Source: Vreelandella sp031769195
GTDB taxonomy: Bacteria; Pseudomonadota; Gammaproteobacteria; Pseudomonadales; Halomonadaceae
NCBI RefSeq assembly: GCF_031769195.1
Contig: NZ_JAVHNP010000002.1
Span: 682,001-746,000, forward strand
Direction of reading: 5' to 3'
Length of the DNA: 64,000 bases
The position numbers were made by a program, and so were the translations under genes. Of this stretch, positions 43,519 to 53,094 are shown in pieces; position 1 is the stretch's first letter; each line of letters starts with the position of its first letter. Below the pieces are notes generated by a model, which was not told the origin of the DNA, made no database searches, and was given only the letters and a program-made list of their open reading frames with translations.

Positions 43519-45198
43519 TTAACCCTTCTGTTTGATTTTCGCCCAGCTATCTTTGAGGCCTACGGTACGGTTAAACACCAGGTGTTCAGCGGTACACGCA
43601 TGGCGGTCTGCACAGAAATACCCCATGCGCTCAAACTGGAAGCGGTCTTCAGGGGCCGCACTGGCCAAGCTCGGCTCGCCAATTGCGTGGCAAACCACCA
43701 ATGACTCTGGGTTTAGGTGCTCAAGGAAATCGACGTCTTTATCACGATCCGGCTGCTCAACCATGAACAGGTTGTCATACAAGCGCACTTCCACCGGCAC
43801 GCCGTGGGCTGCACTCACCCAGTGAATAACGCCTTTTACCTTGCGCCCTTCTGGGTTTTTGCCCAGCGTGTCGAAGTCGACGGAGCAGCGTAGCTCGACA
43901 ATCTCTCCTGCGTCGTCTTTGATCACTTCATCGCAGCGAATAACGTAGCTGTTGCGCAGGCGCACTTCTTTGCCGGGCGCTAGGCGGAAGAATTTCTTCG
44001 GCGCGTCTTCCATAAAGTCGTCTTGGTCGATATACAGCTCGCGACCAAACGGTACTTTACGCATCGGCATATCATCGCGCGCTGGGTGGCCCGGCACCTC
44101 GTACACTTCTTCATGATCTTCCGGCACGTTCGTCAAGACCACTTTCAGCGGCTTGAGCACGCACATGGCGCGGGGAGCGTTATCTTCAAGATCTGAACGA
44201 ATCGCGTGGGTCAGCATGGCGATATCCACCAAACCACCATCGGAACGGGTGACACCGATCATTTCGCAGAATTTACGAATAGAGGCGGCAGTGTAGCCAC
44301 GGCGACGCATGCCGGAAATGGTCGGCATCCGCGGATCATCCCAACCATCGACAATCTGCTCGTCCACCAGTAGCTTCAGCTTGCGTTTGGAGGTCAGCGT
44401 GTAATCAAGATTGAGGCGTGCAAACTCAATTTGGCGGGGCTTAGCAGGCACCGGCAGGTTGTTCAAGAACCACTCATATAGCGGGCGGTGGTCTTCAAAC
44501 TCCAGGGTACAAATAGAGTGAGTAATGCCCTCAATGGCATCCGACTGGCCATGGGTAAAATCATACGAGGGGTAGATTTTCCACTTATCGCCCGTTTGAT
44601 GGTGGTGGGCATGACGAATACGGTAAAGAATCGGGTCACGCAGATTAATATTGGGCGACGCCATATCAATGCTAGCGCGCAGCACTTTTTCGCCTTCGGC
44701 AAACTCGCCGTTGCGCATCCGCTCCAACAGGTCGAGGTTCTCTTCGACACTACGCTCGCGGTAAGGGCTTGGCTTACCGGGTTCTGTTAGCGTGCCGCGA
44801 TACTCACGAATCTCATCCGGCGACAGGTCATCCACATAGGCTTTACCTTCACGAATCAGGTGCTGCGCCCAGGCATAGAGCTGCTCAAAATAGTCAGAAG
44901 CAAACCGTACCGGGCCTGCCCACTCAAAGCCCAGCCATTGAACGTCCTCTTTGATGGCGTCAATGTACGCCTGCTCTTCTTTTGCCGGGTTGGTGTCGTC
45001 AAAGCGCAGATGACACTCACCACCTAACTGCTCTGCCAACCCGAAATTTAGACAAATCGACTTAGCGTGGCCGATGTGCAAAAAGCCGTTGGGCTCGGGG
45101 GGAAAGCGCGTCACAATTTTGGTGACCTGGCCGCCCGCTATCTCGTCGCGTACTTGGTTGCGAATGAAGTTCGGCGCTGGGGTGGTCTCGTTGGTCAT
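43519..45198 (-). CDS. glnS: Glutaminyl-tRNA synthetase
   Basis: The protein has 559 residues. It has the class I PPEPNGFLHIGHAKS motif at about 33-47 and a YDFTHGQSDAIEGITHS active-site stretch. The KMSKS-like loop reads TLTSKRKL, with Thr where E. coli has Met (VMSKRKL). The C-terminal anticodon-binding barrels are intact. It directly forms Gln-tRNA-Gln. It heads the glnS-cysS pair and is divergent from ppiB. Confidence 0.96.
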   Translation of the reverse strand: MTNETTPAPNFIRNQVRDEIAGGQVTKIVTRFPPEPNGFLHIGHAKSICLNFGLAEQLGGECHLRFDDTNPAKEEQAYIDAIKEDVQWLGFEWAGPVRFASDYFEQLYAWAQHLIREGKAYVDDLSPDEIREYRGTLTEPGKPSPYRERSVEENLDLLERMRNGEFAEGEKVLRASIDMASPNINLRDPILYRIRHAHHHQTGDKWKIYPSYDFTHGQSDAIEGITHSICTLEFEDHRPLYEWFLNNLPVPAKPRQIEFARLNLDYTLTSKRKLKLLVDEQIVDGWDDPRMPTISGMRRRGYTAASIRKFCEMIGVTRSDGGLVDIAMLTHAIRSDLEDNAPRAMCVLKPLKVVLTNVPEDHEEVYEVPGHPARDDMPMRKVPFGRELYIDQDDFMEDAPKKFFRLAPGKEVRLRNSYVIRCDEVIKDDAGEIVELRCSVDFDTLGKNPEGRKVKGVIHWVSAAHGVPVEVRLYDNLFMVEQPDRDKDVDFLEHLNPESLVVCHAIGEPSLASAAPEDRFQFERMGYFCADRHACTAEHLVFNRTVGLKDSWAKIKQKG

Positions 45199-45291
45199 GG
45201 TGGTGTTGATAACCTCATGGTGGATGGCGTGCTGGGCAAACGATGCGAACGCTAAACGGGTTAGCGCTTCGCGGTGCCGAGCAAAACCGCT

Positions 45292-45322
45292 ATTATAACG
45301 TGACGCCGATGCACAGCGCCAA
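45292..45322 (-). promoter_or_regulatory. Possible glnS promoter
   Basis: On the minus strand a perfect TATAAT (plus 45292-45297) preceded 19 bases upstream by TTGGCG. The -10 is excellent, the spacing long and the -35 weak. Confidence 0.35.
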
Positions 45323-45354
45323 GGCGAACGCCTTTATTGAACAGGAATTTATCT

Positions 45355-45855
45355 ATGATCGTATTACAGACGAACCACGGTGACATCACCATTGCGCTTA
45401 ATCATGAAAAAGCCCCGGTTACTGCGGCGAATTTCGAACAGTACGTGCGCGACGGTTTTTACGACGGCACACTGTTTCATCGGGTCATTGATGGCTTCAT
45501 GGTTCAAGGCGGTGGTTTTGACCAGGACTTCAACCAGAAAGCGACCCGCGACCCGATTGAAAACGAGGCGGACAACGGCTTACAGAACACGGTAGGCACC
45601 CTCGCGATGGCTCGTACCCAAGATCCGCACTCGGCCACTGCGCAGTTCTTTATCAACGTTGGCAACAATAGCTTCCTGAACCACAGCGGTAAAAGCCTGC
45701 AGGGCTGGGGCTATGCGGTCTTTGGCGAAGTGGTTGAAGGCATGGATGTTGTAAACGCTATCAAAGGCGTCAGCACCACGCGCCGTGGTATGCATGCTGA
45801 CGTTCCCGCAGAAGATGTCATTATCGAGCGCGCTTACGTGAAGGAAGCGGAATAA
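45355..45855 (+). CDS. ppiB: Cyclophilin-type peptidyl-prolyl isomerase B
   Basis: The protein has 166 residues from ATG 45355 with AGGA upstream. Cyclophilin motifs are present: LFHRVIDGFMVQGGGF carries the catalytic Arg and the hydrophobic pocket, and SATAQFFINVGNN follows. No signal peptide, so the cytoplasmic PpiB form. It is followed after 14 bases by lpxH, the same pairing as in many gammaproteobacteria (cysS/ppiB/lpxH neighbourhood). Confidence 0.94.
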   Translation: MIVLQTNHGDITIALNHEKAPVTAANFEQYVRDGFYDGTLFHRVIDGFMVQGGGFDQDFNQKATRDPIENEADNGLQNTVGTLAMARTQDPHSATAQFFINVGNNSFLNHSGKSLQGWGYAVFGEVVEGMDVVNAIKGVSTTRRGMHADVPAEDVIIERAYVKEAE

Positions 45856-45869
45856 CCGTTAGGAGCTTT

Positions 45870-46640
45870 ATGCGTACTCTGCTCATCGCTGATATGCATC
45901 TAAGTCACGATACCCCTGATATCAATCAGGGGTTCTATCGTTACTTGGAACAGACCGCTCAAGGTGCGGACGCGCTCTACATTCTGGGCGATCTTTTTGA
46001 TGCCTGGATTGGCGACGACCTGTTAGACACTCCCCACCCATTGAGCGCGGTGGCTCATGAGGTCACTCAACGGCTGCGTGCGCTCAGCGACGCGGGGACG
46101 GCGGTGTATTTCATTCATGGCAATCGAGATTTTTTGTTGGGCGAACGCTTTATCAATGACTGCGGGGCCACGCTGCTACCAGAAAGCGAGCAGGTAGAGT
46201 TGCAAGGCGTACCCGCTGTCATTCTGCATGGCGACAGCCTGTGCACCAAAGACGAGGCCTACATGGCATTTCGGGCACAGTCACGCAGTGAACAGTGGCA
46301 AAGCCAGATTCTTGCGCTGCCCTTAGAGCAACGCCTTGAACTTGCCAAGAGCCTGCGCATGCAGTCCGGCGATGCCAACGCTGGAAAAGCGGAGGACATT
46401 ATGGATGTCACTCAGGAAGAAGTCGTTGCATTAATGCAACGCTACGGGGTGTCCACCATGATTCATGGCCATACCCACCGGCCAAAAGTGCACGACTTAA
46501 CCGTCGAAGAGGTCCCGGCCAAACGCTTTGTTTTAGGCGACTGGGACAGCCAACACGGCTGGGACATTGTGATTGAGCACTCTGACGAGCGCCATGCGGA
46601 GCCCGTCTTACGCCAGTTTCCTCTCAGCACCCCGCCCTAA
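45870..46640 (+). CDS. lpxH: UDP-2,3-diacylglucosamine diphosphatase
   Basis: The protein has 256 residues. The metallophosphatase motifs are all visible: DMHLS (D8, H10), ILGDLFDAW, HGNRDFLLG, LHGDSLC and GHTHRPKVH. It cleaves UDP-diacylglucosamine to lipid X in lipid A synthesis, at the inner face of the membrane. TAGGAG precedes ATG 45870. A strong two-way terminator follows. Confidence 0.94.
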   Translation: MRTLLIADMHLSHDTPDINQGFYRYLEQTAQGADALYILGDLFDAWIGDDLLDTPHPLSAVAHEVTQRLRALSDAGTAVYFIHGNRDFLLGERFINDCGATLLPESEQVELQGVPAVILHGDSLCTKDEAYMAFRAQSRSEQWQSQILALPLEQRLELAKSLRMQSGDANAGKAEDIMDVTQEEVVALMQRYGVSTMIHGHTHRPKVHDLTVEEVPAKRFVLGDWDSQHGWDIVIEHSDERHAEPVLRQFPLSTPP

Positions 46641-46661
46641 TCGACGCTCTTGCACAATAAA

Positions 46662-46688
46662 AAAAGCCGATCACTATGATCGGCTTTT
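46662..46688. terminator. Bidirectional terminator between lpxH and ppiD
   Basis: Perfect 12-bp stem AAAAGCCGATCA-cta-TGATCGGCTTTT with A-tract before and T-tract within the arms. It serves the two converging genes. Confidence 0.88.
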
Positions 46689-46717
46689 CATTACAACCAC
46701 GCTGTTAAGTCTAGCGC

Positions 46718-48535
46718 TTAGCGCTCAATGTCAGCATCGCTCAACAGATCATCCATTAAGCCTTGGATGACGGCTTGAGCGCGCAGCTGTTCGGCCATTT
46801 GGGCAACAAACGAGGTCATTTGCTCATCACCTTCGCCCACTGACACGCTATCCAGAGCGACCACTGCAACCCCTTGCGGCATGGTGACAGAACGGTACAC
46901 GCTATCACCCTCCTCAGGACGGGGCATACGGAACACTTCCTGCACCAGCACTTGCGGCAGCGTCGTGTCGGATTGGCGGCTCACACTGTTCGCCTCCAAC
47001 CAGTCAAGCTCGACCGTTTCGCCATCGCGAAGCGACGCAATCATGTCGGCGGCCTGCTCCTGAAGCGCCTCTTGACGCTGCTGCGCTGCCACGGCCTGCT
47101 CTACTTCATCACGCACTTCGTCAAGCGGAAGAACGGTTGCTTCACGATGTTCAGCAACGCGCAGCACCAAACGGCGATCATTGTCTAGCTCGATCACTTC
47201 GCTGTTGTAGCCCTCTTCCAGCACGTCTGCACTGAAAGCCTCTTCCAACACGCCCGGTTCGGAAAGAACACCTTCTCCCTCGTCCCGTGCCAGCCACTCC
47301 GTCTGATTCAGCGTCAGACCTAGGTCATCAGCCACGCTTTGTAGGTCATCGGCGGCGAAACTCTCATCGATGAGGCGTTGCACCTGCTGATTAAACGCAT
47401 CACTGACGTCGCGCAGGGCCACCTCTTGTGCCAGCGCCTCGCGCTGCTCTTCAAACGATGGACCGGCCAGTTCGGTCACTTGGAGGATGTGGAAAGCACC
47501 GTCCATTTCTACCAACTGAGACGTTTCGCCCACTTCGAGAGCAAACGCTGCTTCGTCGAAGGCATCCCCAAAGAAGCCACGGCTGATTACCCCTAGATCG
47601 CCACCATTCTCAGCACTTGCGGTGTCATCAGAGTAGCGTGCCGCGGTATCCGCAAAACTCTCTCCATCGTTCAAAGAGGTGAGGGCTTCACTGGCCAGGG
47701 ACTCGGCTTCCTCGCGGCTACGCTCATCGCCAAAGGTCACCATGATATGTGACACCCGGCGATCAGCGTTTTGGTTCTGTTCACGCCATGCGTCCCGAAG
47801 CGCCTGCTCATCGACGTCGATATCGTTCGCCATGGTTTGACGGTCAATCAGTACGTACTCAACCCGCACCTGCTCTGGACGCTCAAAGCGGGCCTGGTTG
47901 GCGTCGTAATACGTCTGCATTTGCGCGTCGGTGACATCAATATTTATGTCAACATCATCGGCGCTCAGCATCACATAACGGAAATCACGCTGCTGGCGCT
48001 GCAATTCAGCTAAGCGCTCTTCTTCGCTAGGCAAGCTGAAATCACTAAACGCAAGACCCTGCTGCAGATGCTGACGCTTAATATCTACCCGCAGCTCTTC
48101 ACGAAAAGAGAGCGGTGTATAACCAGCACCGGCTAACCGATTGCGGAAAATCTCAGCAGAGAAGCGGCCATCCTGATCGTGAAACTCCGGGAGACTAACA
48201 ATCATCTGGTCCAGCTGGGCGTCAGAGACATAAAAACCGCCATCTTCAGCGTACTGGGTCAACAGTGATTGGGAGATCAGTTGGTCGAGCATGTCGTTAC
48301 GCAGAGCGCGCTCTTGCTCAGGAGGCACTTGGCCAGAACGCAGTGCACGCTGCACTTCTAGCTCTACCTGTTGACGCATTATAGGTTGGCCGTTAACGCT
48401 GGCGACCTCATTGGGGTCACTACCGAACACGCTAAACAGCGACTCCACGCCAAATAGGGCCATGGCAGCCACCATGAGACCAATAATTATCTTGGCACCC
48501 CAGCTTCTGGAGCCATCTCGTATACTTTGCAGCAT
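46718..48535 (-). CDS. ppiD: Membrane-anchored folding factor PpiD (SurA N-domain, parvulin)
   Basis: The protein has 605 residues. A short cytoplasmic start and one membrane anchor (about 16-34) are followed by a SurA-like helical domain. The parvulin domain is at about 255-350 (RVSHIMVTFGDERS, GGDLGVISRGFFGDAFDEAAFAL). It helps fold proteins emerging from the Sec translocon. Its place after hupB and lon matches the E. coli order clpP-clpX-lon-hupB-ppiD. Confidence 0.93.
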   Translation of the reverse strand: MLQSIRDGSRSWGAKIIIGLMVAAMALFGVESLFSVFGSDPNEVASVNGQPIMRQQVELEVQRALRSGQVPPEQERALRNDMLDQLISQSLLTQYAEDGGFYVSDAQLDQMIVSLPEFHDQDGRFSAEIFRNRLAGAGYTPLSFREELRVDIKRQHLQQGLAFSDFSLPSEEERLAELQRQQRDFRYVMLSADDVDINIDVTDAQMQTYYDANQARFERPEQVRVEYVLIDRQTMANDIDVDEQALRDAWREQNQNADRRVSHIMVTFGDERSREEAESLASEALTSLNDGESFADTAARYSDDTASAENGGDLGVISRGFFGDAFDEAAFALEVGETSQLVEMDGAFHILQVTELAGPSFEEQREALAQEVALRDVSDAFNQQVQRLIDESFAADDLQSVADDLGLTLNQTEWLARDEGEGVLSEPGVLEEAFSADVLEEGYNSEVIELDNDRRLVLRVAEHREATVLPLDEVRDEVEQAVAAQQRQEALQEQAADMIASLRDGETVELDWLEANSVSRQSDTTLPQVLVQEVFRMPRPEEGDSVYRSVTMPQGVAVVALDSVSVGEGDEQMTSFVAQMAEQLRAQAVIQGLMDDLLSDADIER

Positions 48536-48592
48536 GCTAGCCTCAGATCATCAAAGCCATCTATCGCCCAAATCATCGGGCCAGAAAAGAAC

Positions 48593-48622
48593 ATGGGCGC
48601 ATCGCGGATGCGATGCGCCCAT
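48593..48622 (-). terminator. Terminator after hupB
   Basis: Perfect 13-bp stem ATGGGCGCATCGC with loop GGAT and its complement, followed on the minus strand by GTTCTTTTC. It should separate hupB from ppiD transcription, at least partly. Confidence 0.8.
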
Positions 48623-48646
48623 TAGGTTACAGCAAACGCGAGACAA

Positions 48647-48919
48647 TTAGTTGACGGCGTCTTTCAGCGCTTTACCGGCTTTAAAGCTGGGCACTTTTGC
48701 AGCGCTGATTTCGATTGGCTGACCCGTCTGTGGGTTACGGCCAGTACGTGCAGCACGCTCTTTAATAGCGAAAGTACCAAAACCTACCAGAGAAACACTC
48801 TCGCCTTTTTTGAGGCTATCGGTGACAGACTCCACCATGGCATCCAATGCGCGGGTTGCCGCTGCTTTAGGAATATCAGCAGACGCGGCAATAGCTTCAA
48901 TCAGCTCGGACTTATTCAC
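48647..48919 (-). CDS. hupB: DNA-binding protein HU-beta
   Basis: The protein has 90 residues, the standard HU length, with MNKSELIEAIAASADIPKAA and the GRNPQTGQPIEISA DNA-binding arm (Arg and Pro at the tip). The start codon is GTG 48919 after AGGGGTGAAG. It bends and compacts DNA. It has its own strong promoter at 49001-49030 and a terminator directly after the gene. Confidence 0.96.
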   Translation of the reverse strand: MNKSELIEAIAASADIPKAAATRALDAMVESVTDSLKKGESVSLVGFGTFAIKERAARTGRNPQTGQPIEISAAKVPSFKAGKALKDAVN

Positions 48920-49000
48920 ACTTCACCCCTTAACTGTTTCAAAAAAATGGCTCTGAACGGCACGGTCACCGAGTGCAACAACCTCAAAGCATAGCTGCGT

Positions 49001-49030
49001 TTTATAGCAATGCCTTGAAACACCTGTCAA
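49001..49030 (-). promoter_or_regulatory. Strong sigma-70 promoter of hupB
   Basis: On the minus strand TTGACA (plus 49025-49030), an 18-base spacer and TATAAA (plus 49001-49006). Leader about 75 nt to the GTG. An 11-bp inverted repeat (CAATGCCTTGA at 49008-49018 and its complement at 49058-49068) brackets the -35. Confidence 0.7.
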
Positions 49031-49112
49031 GCGACCGAGTCGTGAAATGCCCGCCGCTCAAGGCATTGGGCAAATTTATTAAGTAAAATTAAAGCAGACA
49101 CTGCTCTAACGC

Positions 49113-51539
49113 TTAATGGGTGCTTGCAACAGCATTTGTAGTGAACGACTTATCTGCGCCCTTCAATGAGGCGCCTTCAGCTACGTTCTCTGCCAGCGCA
49201 ACGGCCAGCACGTCATCTATCCATCGTACGGGACGAATATCAAGTGCTCCTTTGATATTTTCCGGTACTTCCTTGAGATCTCGACGATTTTCCTCAGGGA
49301 TTAAGACGGTCTTTATACCACCCCGCCGGGCCGCCAGCAATTTCTCCTTTAGGCCCCCAATCGGCAATACTTCGCCACGCAGGTTCACTTCCCCTGTCAT
49401 GGCGACATCACAGCGAACTGGACGCTGAGTATAGGCGGAGACAATCGCCGTTACCATGGCAATACCCGCACTGGGCCCGTCTTTAGGCGTCGCGCCTTCC
49501 GGCACATGAATGTGCAAGTCTTCATTTTCAAAGCGCTGCGGGTCAATACCGTAGGCCTGGGCACGTGCTTTCACTACGGTTTGCGCTGCGCTGACCGACT
49601 CTTTCATGACATCCCCCAAAGAGCCAGTCTTGTGAATCCGCCCTTTACCAGGGGTTACAACGGACTCAATATTGAGCAGTTCGCCGCCTACCGACGTCCA
49701 CGCCAAACCTGTGACGCGTCCCACCTGATCTTCTTGCTCAGCAAGACCATAGCTGTAGCGACGCACACCGGCGTAGGTTTCGATGTCATCAGCAGATAAT
49801 ACTTGCTGTGCCTGTAACTTATTACCCGCTTTGTCTTTCGAGGTACGTTCGGCTTCTAGGCGCTCACGCAGCACTTTGCGGCATACTTTAGCGATTTGTC
49901 GCTCTAACTCACGCACACCTGCTTCACGGGTGTAGTAGCGCACCAGTTCCAGCAGAGCGTCATCATTCAGAGCCAGCTCTTCCTCTTTTAGCCCATTCGC
50001 CTCTAGCTGTTTTGGCAGCAGATAGCGCTTGGCAATAGCAAGCTTTTCATCTTCGGTGTAACCCGGTAGACGGATGATCTCCATACGATCCAGTAGCGGA
50101 CCAGGAATATTCATCGAGTTTGCCGTACAAATAAACAGCGTTTCAGACAAATCGTAGTCTAGCTCTAGGTAGTGATCGCTAAAACTACTGTTCTGCTCGG
50201 GATCCAGCACTTCCAAAAGCGCTGATGCCGGATCACCGCGGTGATCCATACCAAGCTTATCCACCTCATCCAACAGGAAAAGTGGATTTTTAACGCCAGC
50301 ACGGCTCATTCGCTGCATAAGCTTGCCTGGCAATGAACCGATGTAGGTACGGCGATGGCCACGAATTTCTGACTCATCACGCACGCCGCCTAATGCTAGG
50401 CGCACGTACTTGCGGTTGGTTGCGCGGGCAATCGATTGACCCAGCGACGTTTTACCCACCCCAGGCGGCCCCACTAAGCACAGCACAGGGCCTTTTAGCT
50501 TACGTACGCGCTTTTGTACGGCTAGGTACTCAAGAATGCGCGCCTTCACTTCTTCCAGGCCGTAGTGGTCTTCATCTAGCACTTGCTGTGCCTTGACTAA
50601 ATCGTGCTTTACACGCGTGCGCTTTTTCCACGGCACCGCAATCAGCCAATCTAGATAAGAGCGTACAACCGTTGCCTCAGCAGAGTTTGTTGCCATCATC
50701 TTGAGCTTATTCAGCTCTTGAGTCGCTTTATCAGAAGCCTCTTTGGGCATCCCAGACTCTTTGATCGCCTGCTCATACTTCTCGGCTTCGTTAGGCACAT
50801 TATCCAGCTCACCCATCTCTTTCTGGATGGCTTTCATCTGTTCGTTGAGATAGTACTCGCGCTGGGTCTTCTCCATTTGCTCTTTCACACGCGAACGAAT
50901 GCGCTTCTCAACCTGAAGCAGATCGATTTCGGACTCAATCAGCGCCATCAGGTGCTCGATCCGGTCGCGCACGCGATCCATTTCAAGCAACTCCTGCTTA
51001 TCACCAATCTTCAGCGACAGGTGGGCGCAAATGGTATCCACCAAACGACTAGGGTCTTCAATGCCCGACAGTGAATTCAACACTTCGTTGGGCACTTTTT
51101 TAGACAGTTTGACGTATTGCTCAAACTGATTAAGCAGCACACGCACCAGCGCTTCTTGCTCGCGACTGGTGAGCGGCTCGCTCTCGCGAGGCGTCAAATA
51201 CGCCTGCGTATAGCCCGCTTCATTCTCTTCAATCTCAATAACATCAGCACGGAAGCTGCCTTCTATCAGCACTTTTACAGTGCCATCGGGCAGTTTAAGT
51301 AGTTGCATGATGTCAGCAACGGTCCCCATTGCGTAGAGGTCCGCATTATCAGGATCATCCTGCGAGGCCTCGCGCTGAGCTACCAGCAGTACACGCTTGT
51401 CGGCTTCCATTGCGGCTTCAAGGGCTTGAATGGACTTCTCACGACCGACAAAAAGTGGAATAACCATTTGCGGGTAGACAACCACATCCCGCAAAGGCAA
51501 CAGGGGTAGACATTGTGTCTGATCGGCGTTCTGCTGCAT
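49113..51539 (-). CDS. lon: ATP-dependent protease Lon
   Basis: The protein has 808 residues. The N-domain starts LPLLPLRDVVVYPQMVIPLF. Walker A GPPGVGKT and Walker B LFLLDEVDKLG follow, then the protease domain with catalytic Ser in PKDGPSAGIAMVTA and Lys in GGLKEKLLAARRGG. It degrades misfolded and regulatory proteins in the cytoplasm. It sits between clpX and hupB as in E. coli, with a 200-bp upstream region. I see no convincing sigma-32 promoter there. Confidence 0.97.
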   Translation of the reverse strand: MQQNADQTQCLPLLPLRDVVVYPQMVIPLFVGREKSIQALEAAMEADKRVLLVAQREASQDDPDNADLYAMGTVADIMQLLKLPDGTVKVLIEGSFRADVIEIEENEAGYTQAYLTPRESEPLTSREQEALVRVLLNQFEQYVKLSKKVPNEVLNSLSGIEDPSRLVDTICAHLSLKIGDKQELLEMDRVRDRIEHLMALIESEIDLLQVEKRIRSRVKEQMEKTQREYYLNEQMKAIQKEMGELDNVPNEAEKYEQAIKESGMPKEASDKATQELNKLKMMATNSAEATVVRSYLDWLIAVPWKKRTRVKHDLVKAQQVLDEDHYGLEEVKARILEYLAVQKRVRKLKGPVLCLVGPPGVGKTSLGQSIARATNRKYVRLALGGVRDESEIRGHRRTYIGSLPGKLMQRMSRAGVKNPLFLLDEVDKLGMDHRGDPASALLEVLDPEQNSSFSDHYLELDYDLSETLFICTANSMNIPGPLLDRMEIIRLPGYTEDEKLAIAKRYLLPKQLEANGLKEEELALNDDALLELVRYYTREAGVRELERQIAKVCRKVLRERLEAERTSKDKAGNKLQAQQVLSADDIETYAGVRRYSYGLAEQEDQVGRVTGLAWTSVGGELLNIESVVTPGKGRIHKTGSLGDVMKESVSAAQTVVKARAQAYGIDPQRFENEDLHIHVPEGATPKDGPSAGIAMVTAIVSAYTQRPVRCDVAMTGEVNLRGEVLPIGGLKEKLLAARRGGIKTVLIPEENRRDLKEVPENIKGALDIRPVRWIDDVLAVALAENVAEGASLKGADKSFTTNAVASTH

Positions 51540-51565
51540 CGCAGACGTTCCTCAAATTCGGATGA

Positions 51566-51592
51566 GTACTTGAAGGGTACTTAGCCAAGTAC
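51566..51592. repeat. Short GTACTT repeats upstream of lon
   Basis: GTACTTG (51566) and CAAGTAC (51586) form an inverted repeat, with a further GTACTTA (51578) between them, 27-53 bases before the lon ATG. Function unknown; possibly a leader hairpin. Confidence 0.4.
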
Positions 51593-51667
51593 CTCACAGT
51601 GTGAAAGGCATGACATGACACACTCACCGTGTACAGGCCAGCCGTTTCAGCAATAGCGTATGAACAA

Positions 51668-51693
51668 CAAGGGGCCGCCTAGGCGACCCCTTG
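51668..51693 (-). terminator. Terminator after clpX
   Basis: CAAGGGG-c-CGCC-ta-GGCG-a-CCCCTTG, 11 paired bases with one mismatch, followed on the minus strand by TTGTTGTTC. It lies between the clpX stop and lon. Confidence 0.65.
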
Positions 51694-51739
51694 GTTTGGC
51701 GCAAGCGGTGAAAGCTAGGCCGTGGCGCGTACCGAAGGG

Positions 51740-53020
51740 TTAACCGTCAGTACCGTCGACACGTGCCTCTTCCTGCTGGGAATAGATCAACAGTGGCTCG
51801 CTTTCGCCAGCGATGACCGAGCCATCGATGACGACCTTACTGACCCCTTCTAACGAAGGGATTTCATACATCGTATCCAGCAACACTGACTCTAGAATAG
51901 AGCGCAGCCCGCGAGCACCCGTTTTGCGCTCCATGGCCTTTGAGGCCACGGCACGCAGTGCATCGTCTCTGAACTCCAGCTCAACGTCTTCCATTTCAAA
52001 GAGCTTGCCGTATTGCTTAATCAGCGAGTTCTTAGGCTCAGTCAGAATCTGCACTAAAGCATCTTCCGTCAGCTCGGTCAGCGTTGCGATGACAGGCAGG
52101 CGGCCAACGAACTCAGGAATCAGGCCAAATTTAACCAAATCCTCTGGCTCAACATCGGCCAGCAGCTCACCAACACCACGCGAGGACTCTTTGCTTTTCA
52201 CGCTAGCATTGAAGCCAATCCCGCCTTTCTCAGCGCGGTCGCGAATGACCTTATCCAGACCAGCAAACGCCCCACCTACAATAAACAGGATATTGGCCGT
52301 ATTGACCTGCACGAACTCCTGCTGAGGATGCTTACGCCCACCTTGCGGAGGCACAGACGCTGTCGTGCCTTCAATCAGCTTAAGCAACGCCTGCTGTACG
52401 CCTTCGCCTGACACGTCACGCGTAATCGACGGGTTGTCTGATTTGCGTGAAATCTTATCGATTTCATCGATATAAACAATGCCACGCTCAGCTTTCTCAA
52501 CATCGTAATCGCATTTTTGAAGCAGTTTTTGGATGATGTTTTCGACATCTTCACCCACATAGCCCGCTTCCGTCAGCGTAGTTGCATCAGCAATGGTGAA
52601 AGGTACATTCAATAGCCGCGCCATGGTCTCAGCAAGCAGCGTTTTACCGCTACCCGTAGGGCCAATCAGCAGAATGTTGGATTTACCTAGCTCCACATCG
52701 CCTTCACGCACTTCTGACTTCAGACGTTTGTAGTGGTTGTACACCGCTACTGACAACACCATTTTGGCGCGGTCTTGTCCGATGACGTAGTCGTCTAGCG
52801 TATGACGTATTTCGCGAGGCGTAGGTAAACGCTCCTCATCGCTCTCGGCATCGGCTTCGAGAACTTCCTCGCGAATGATGTCATTACATAAGTCGACACA
52901 CTCATCGCAGATATACACGGACGGGCCAGCAATTAGCTTACGCACTTCGTTTTGGTTTTTGCCACAAAACGAGCAGTAAAGTAGTTTGCCACCTTCGTCC
53001 TTGCCTTTGCCGTCGGCCAT
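51740..53020 (-). CDS. clpX: ClpXP ATPase subunit ClpX
   Basis: The protein has 426 residues. The N-terminal zinc-binding domain has CSFCGKNQNEV and CDECVDLC. The AAA+ domain has GPTGSGKT and IVYIDEIDKIS, and the IGF loop that docks on ClpP reads within GLIPEFVGRLPV and neighbouring residues. It unfolds substrates for ClpP. It follows clpP by 74 bases on the same strand. Confidence 0.97.
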   Translation of the reverse strand: MADGKGKDEGGKLLYCSFCGKNQNEVRKLIAGPSVYICDECVDLCNDIIREEVLEADAESDEERLPTPREIRHTLDDYVIGQDRAKMVLSVAVYNHYKRLKSEVREGDVELGKSNILLIGPTGSGKTLLAETMARLLNVPFTIADATTLTEAGYVGEDVENIIQKLLQKCDYDVEKAERGIVYIDEIDKISRKSDNPSITRDVSGEGVQQALLKLIEGTTASVPPQGGRKHPQQEFVQVNTANILFIVGGAFAGLDKVIRDRAEKGGIGFNASVKSKESSRGVGELLADVEPEDLVKFGLIPEFVGRLPVIATLTELTEDALVQILTEPKNSLIKQYGKLFEMEDVELEFRDDALRAVASKAMERKTGARGLRSILESVLLDTMYEIPSLEGVSKVVIDGSVIAGESEPLLIYSQQEEARVDGTDG

Positions 53021-53094
53021 TCGCGTACCTCTGTCACTGCGGCGGCCTGCGCCGCCTGAAAAGCTCGTTAGAAAAGCAGAATCCTATCACGCTA

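Noticed and set aside
42620..43522. Long open frame of 300 codons on the plus strand opposite cysS
   Set aside because: It is an antisense shadow of a well-conserved synthetase, with no ribosome site and no recognisable protein features.
51540..51660. Sigma-32 promoter of lon
   Set aside because: No pair of CTTGAA-type and CCCAT-type elements with proper spacing could be found.
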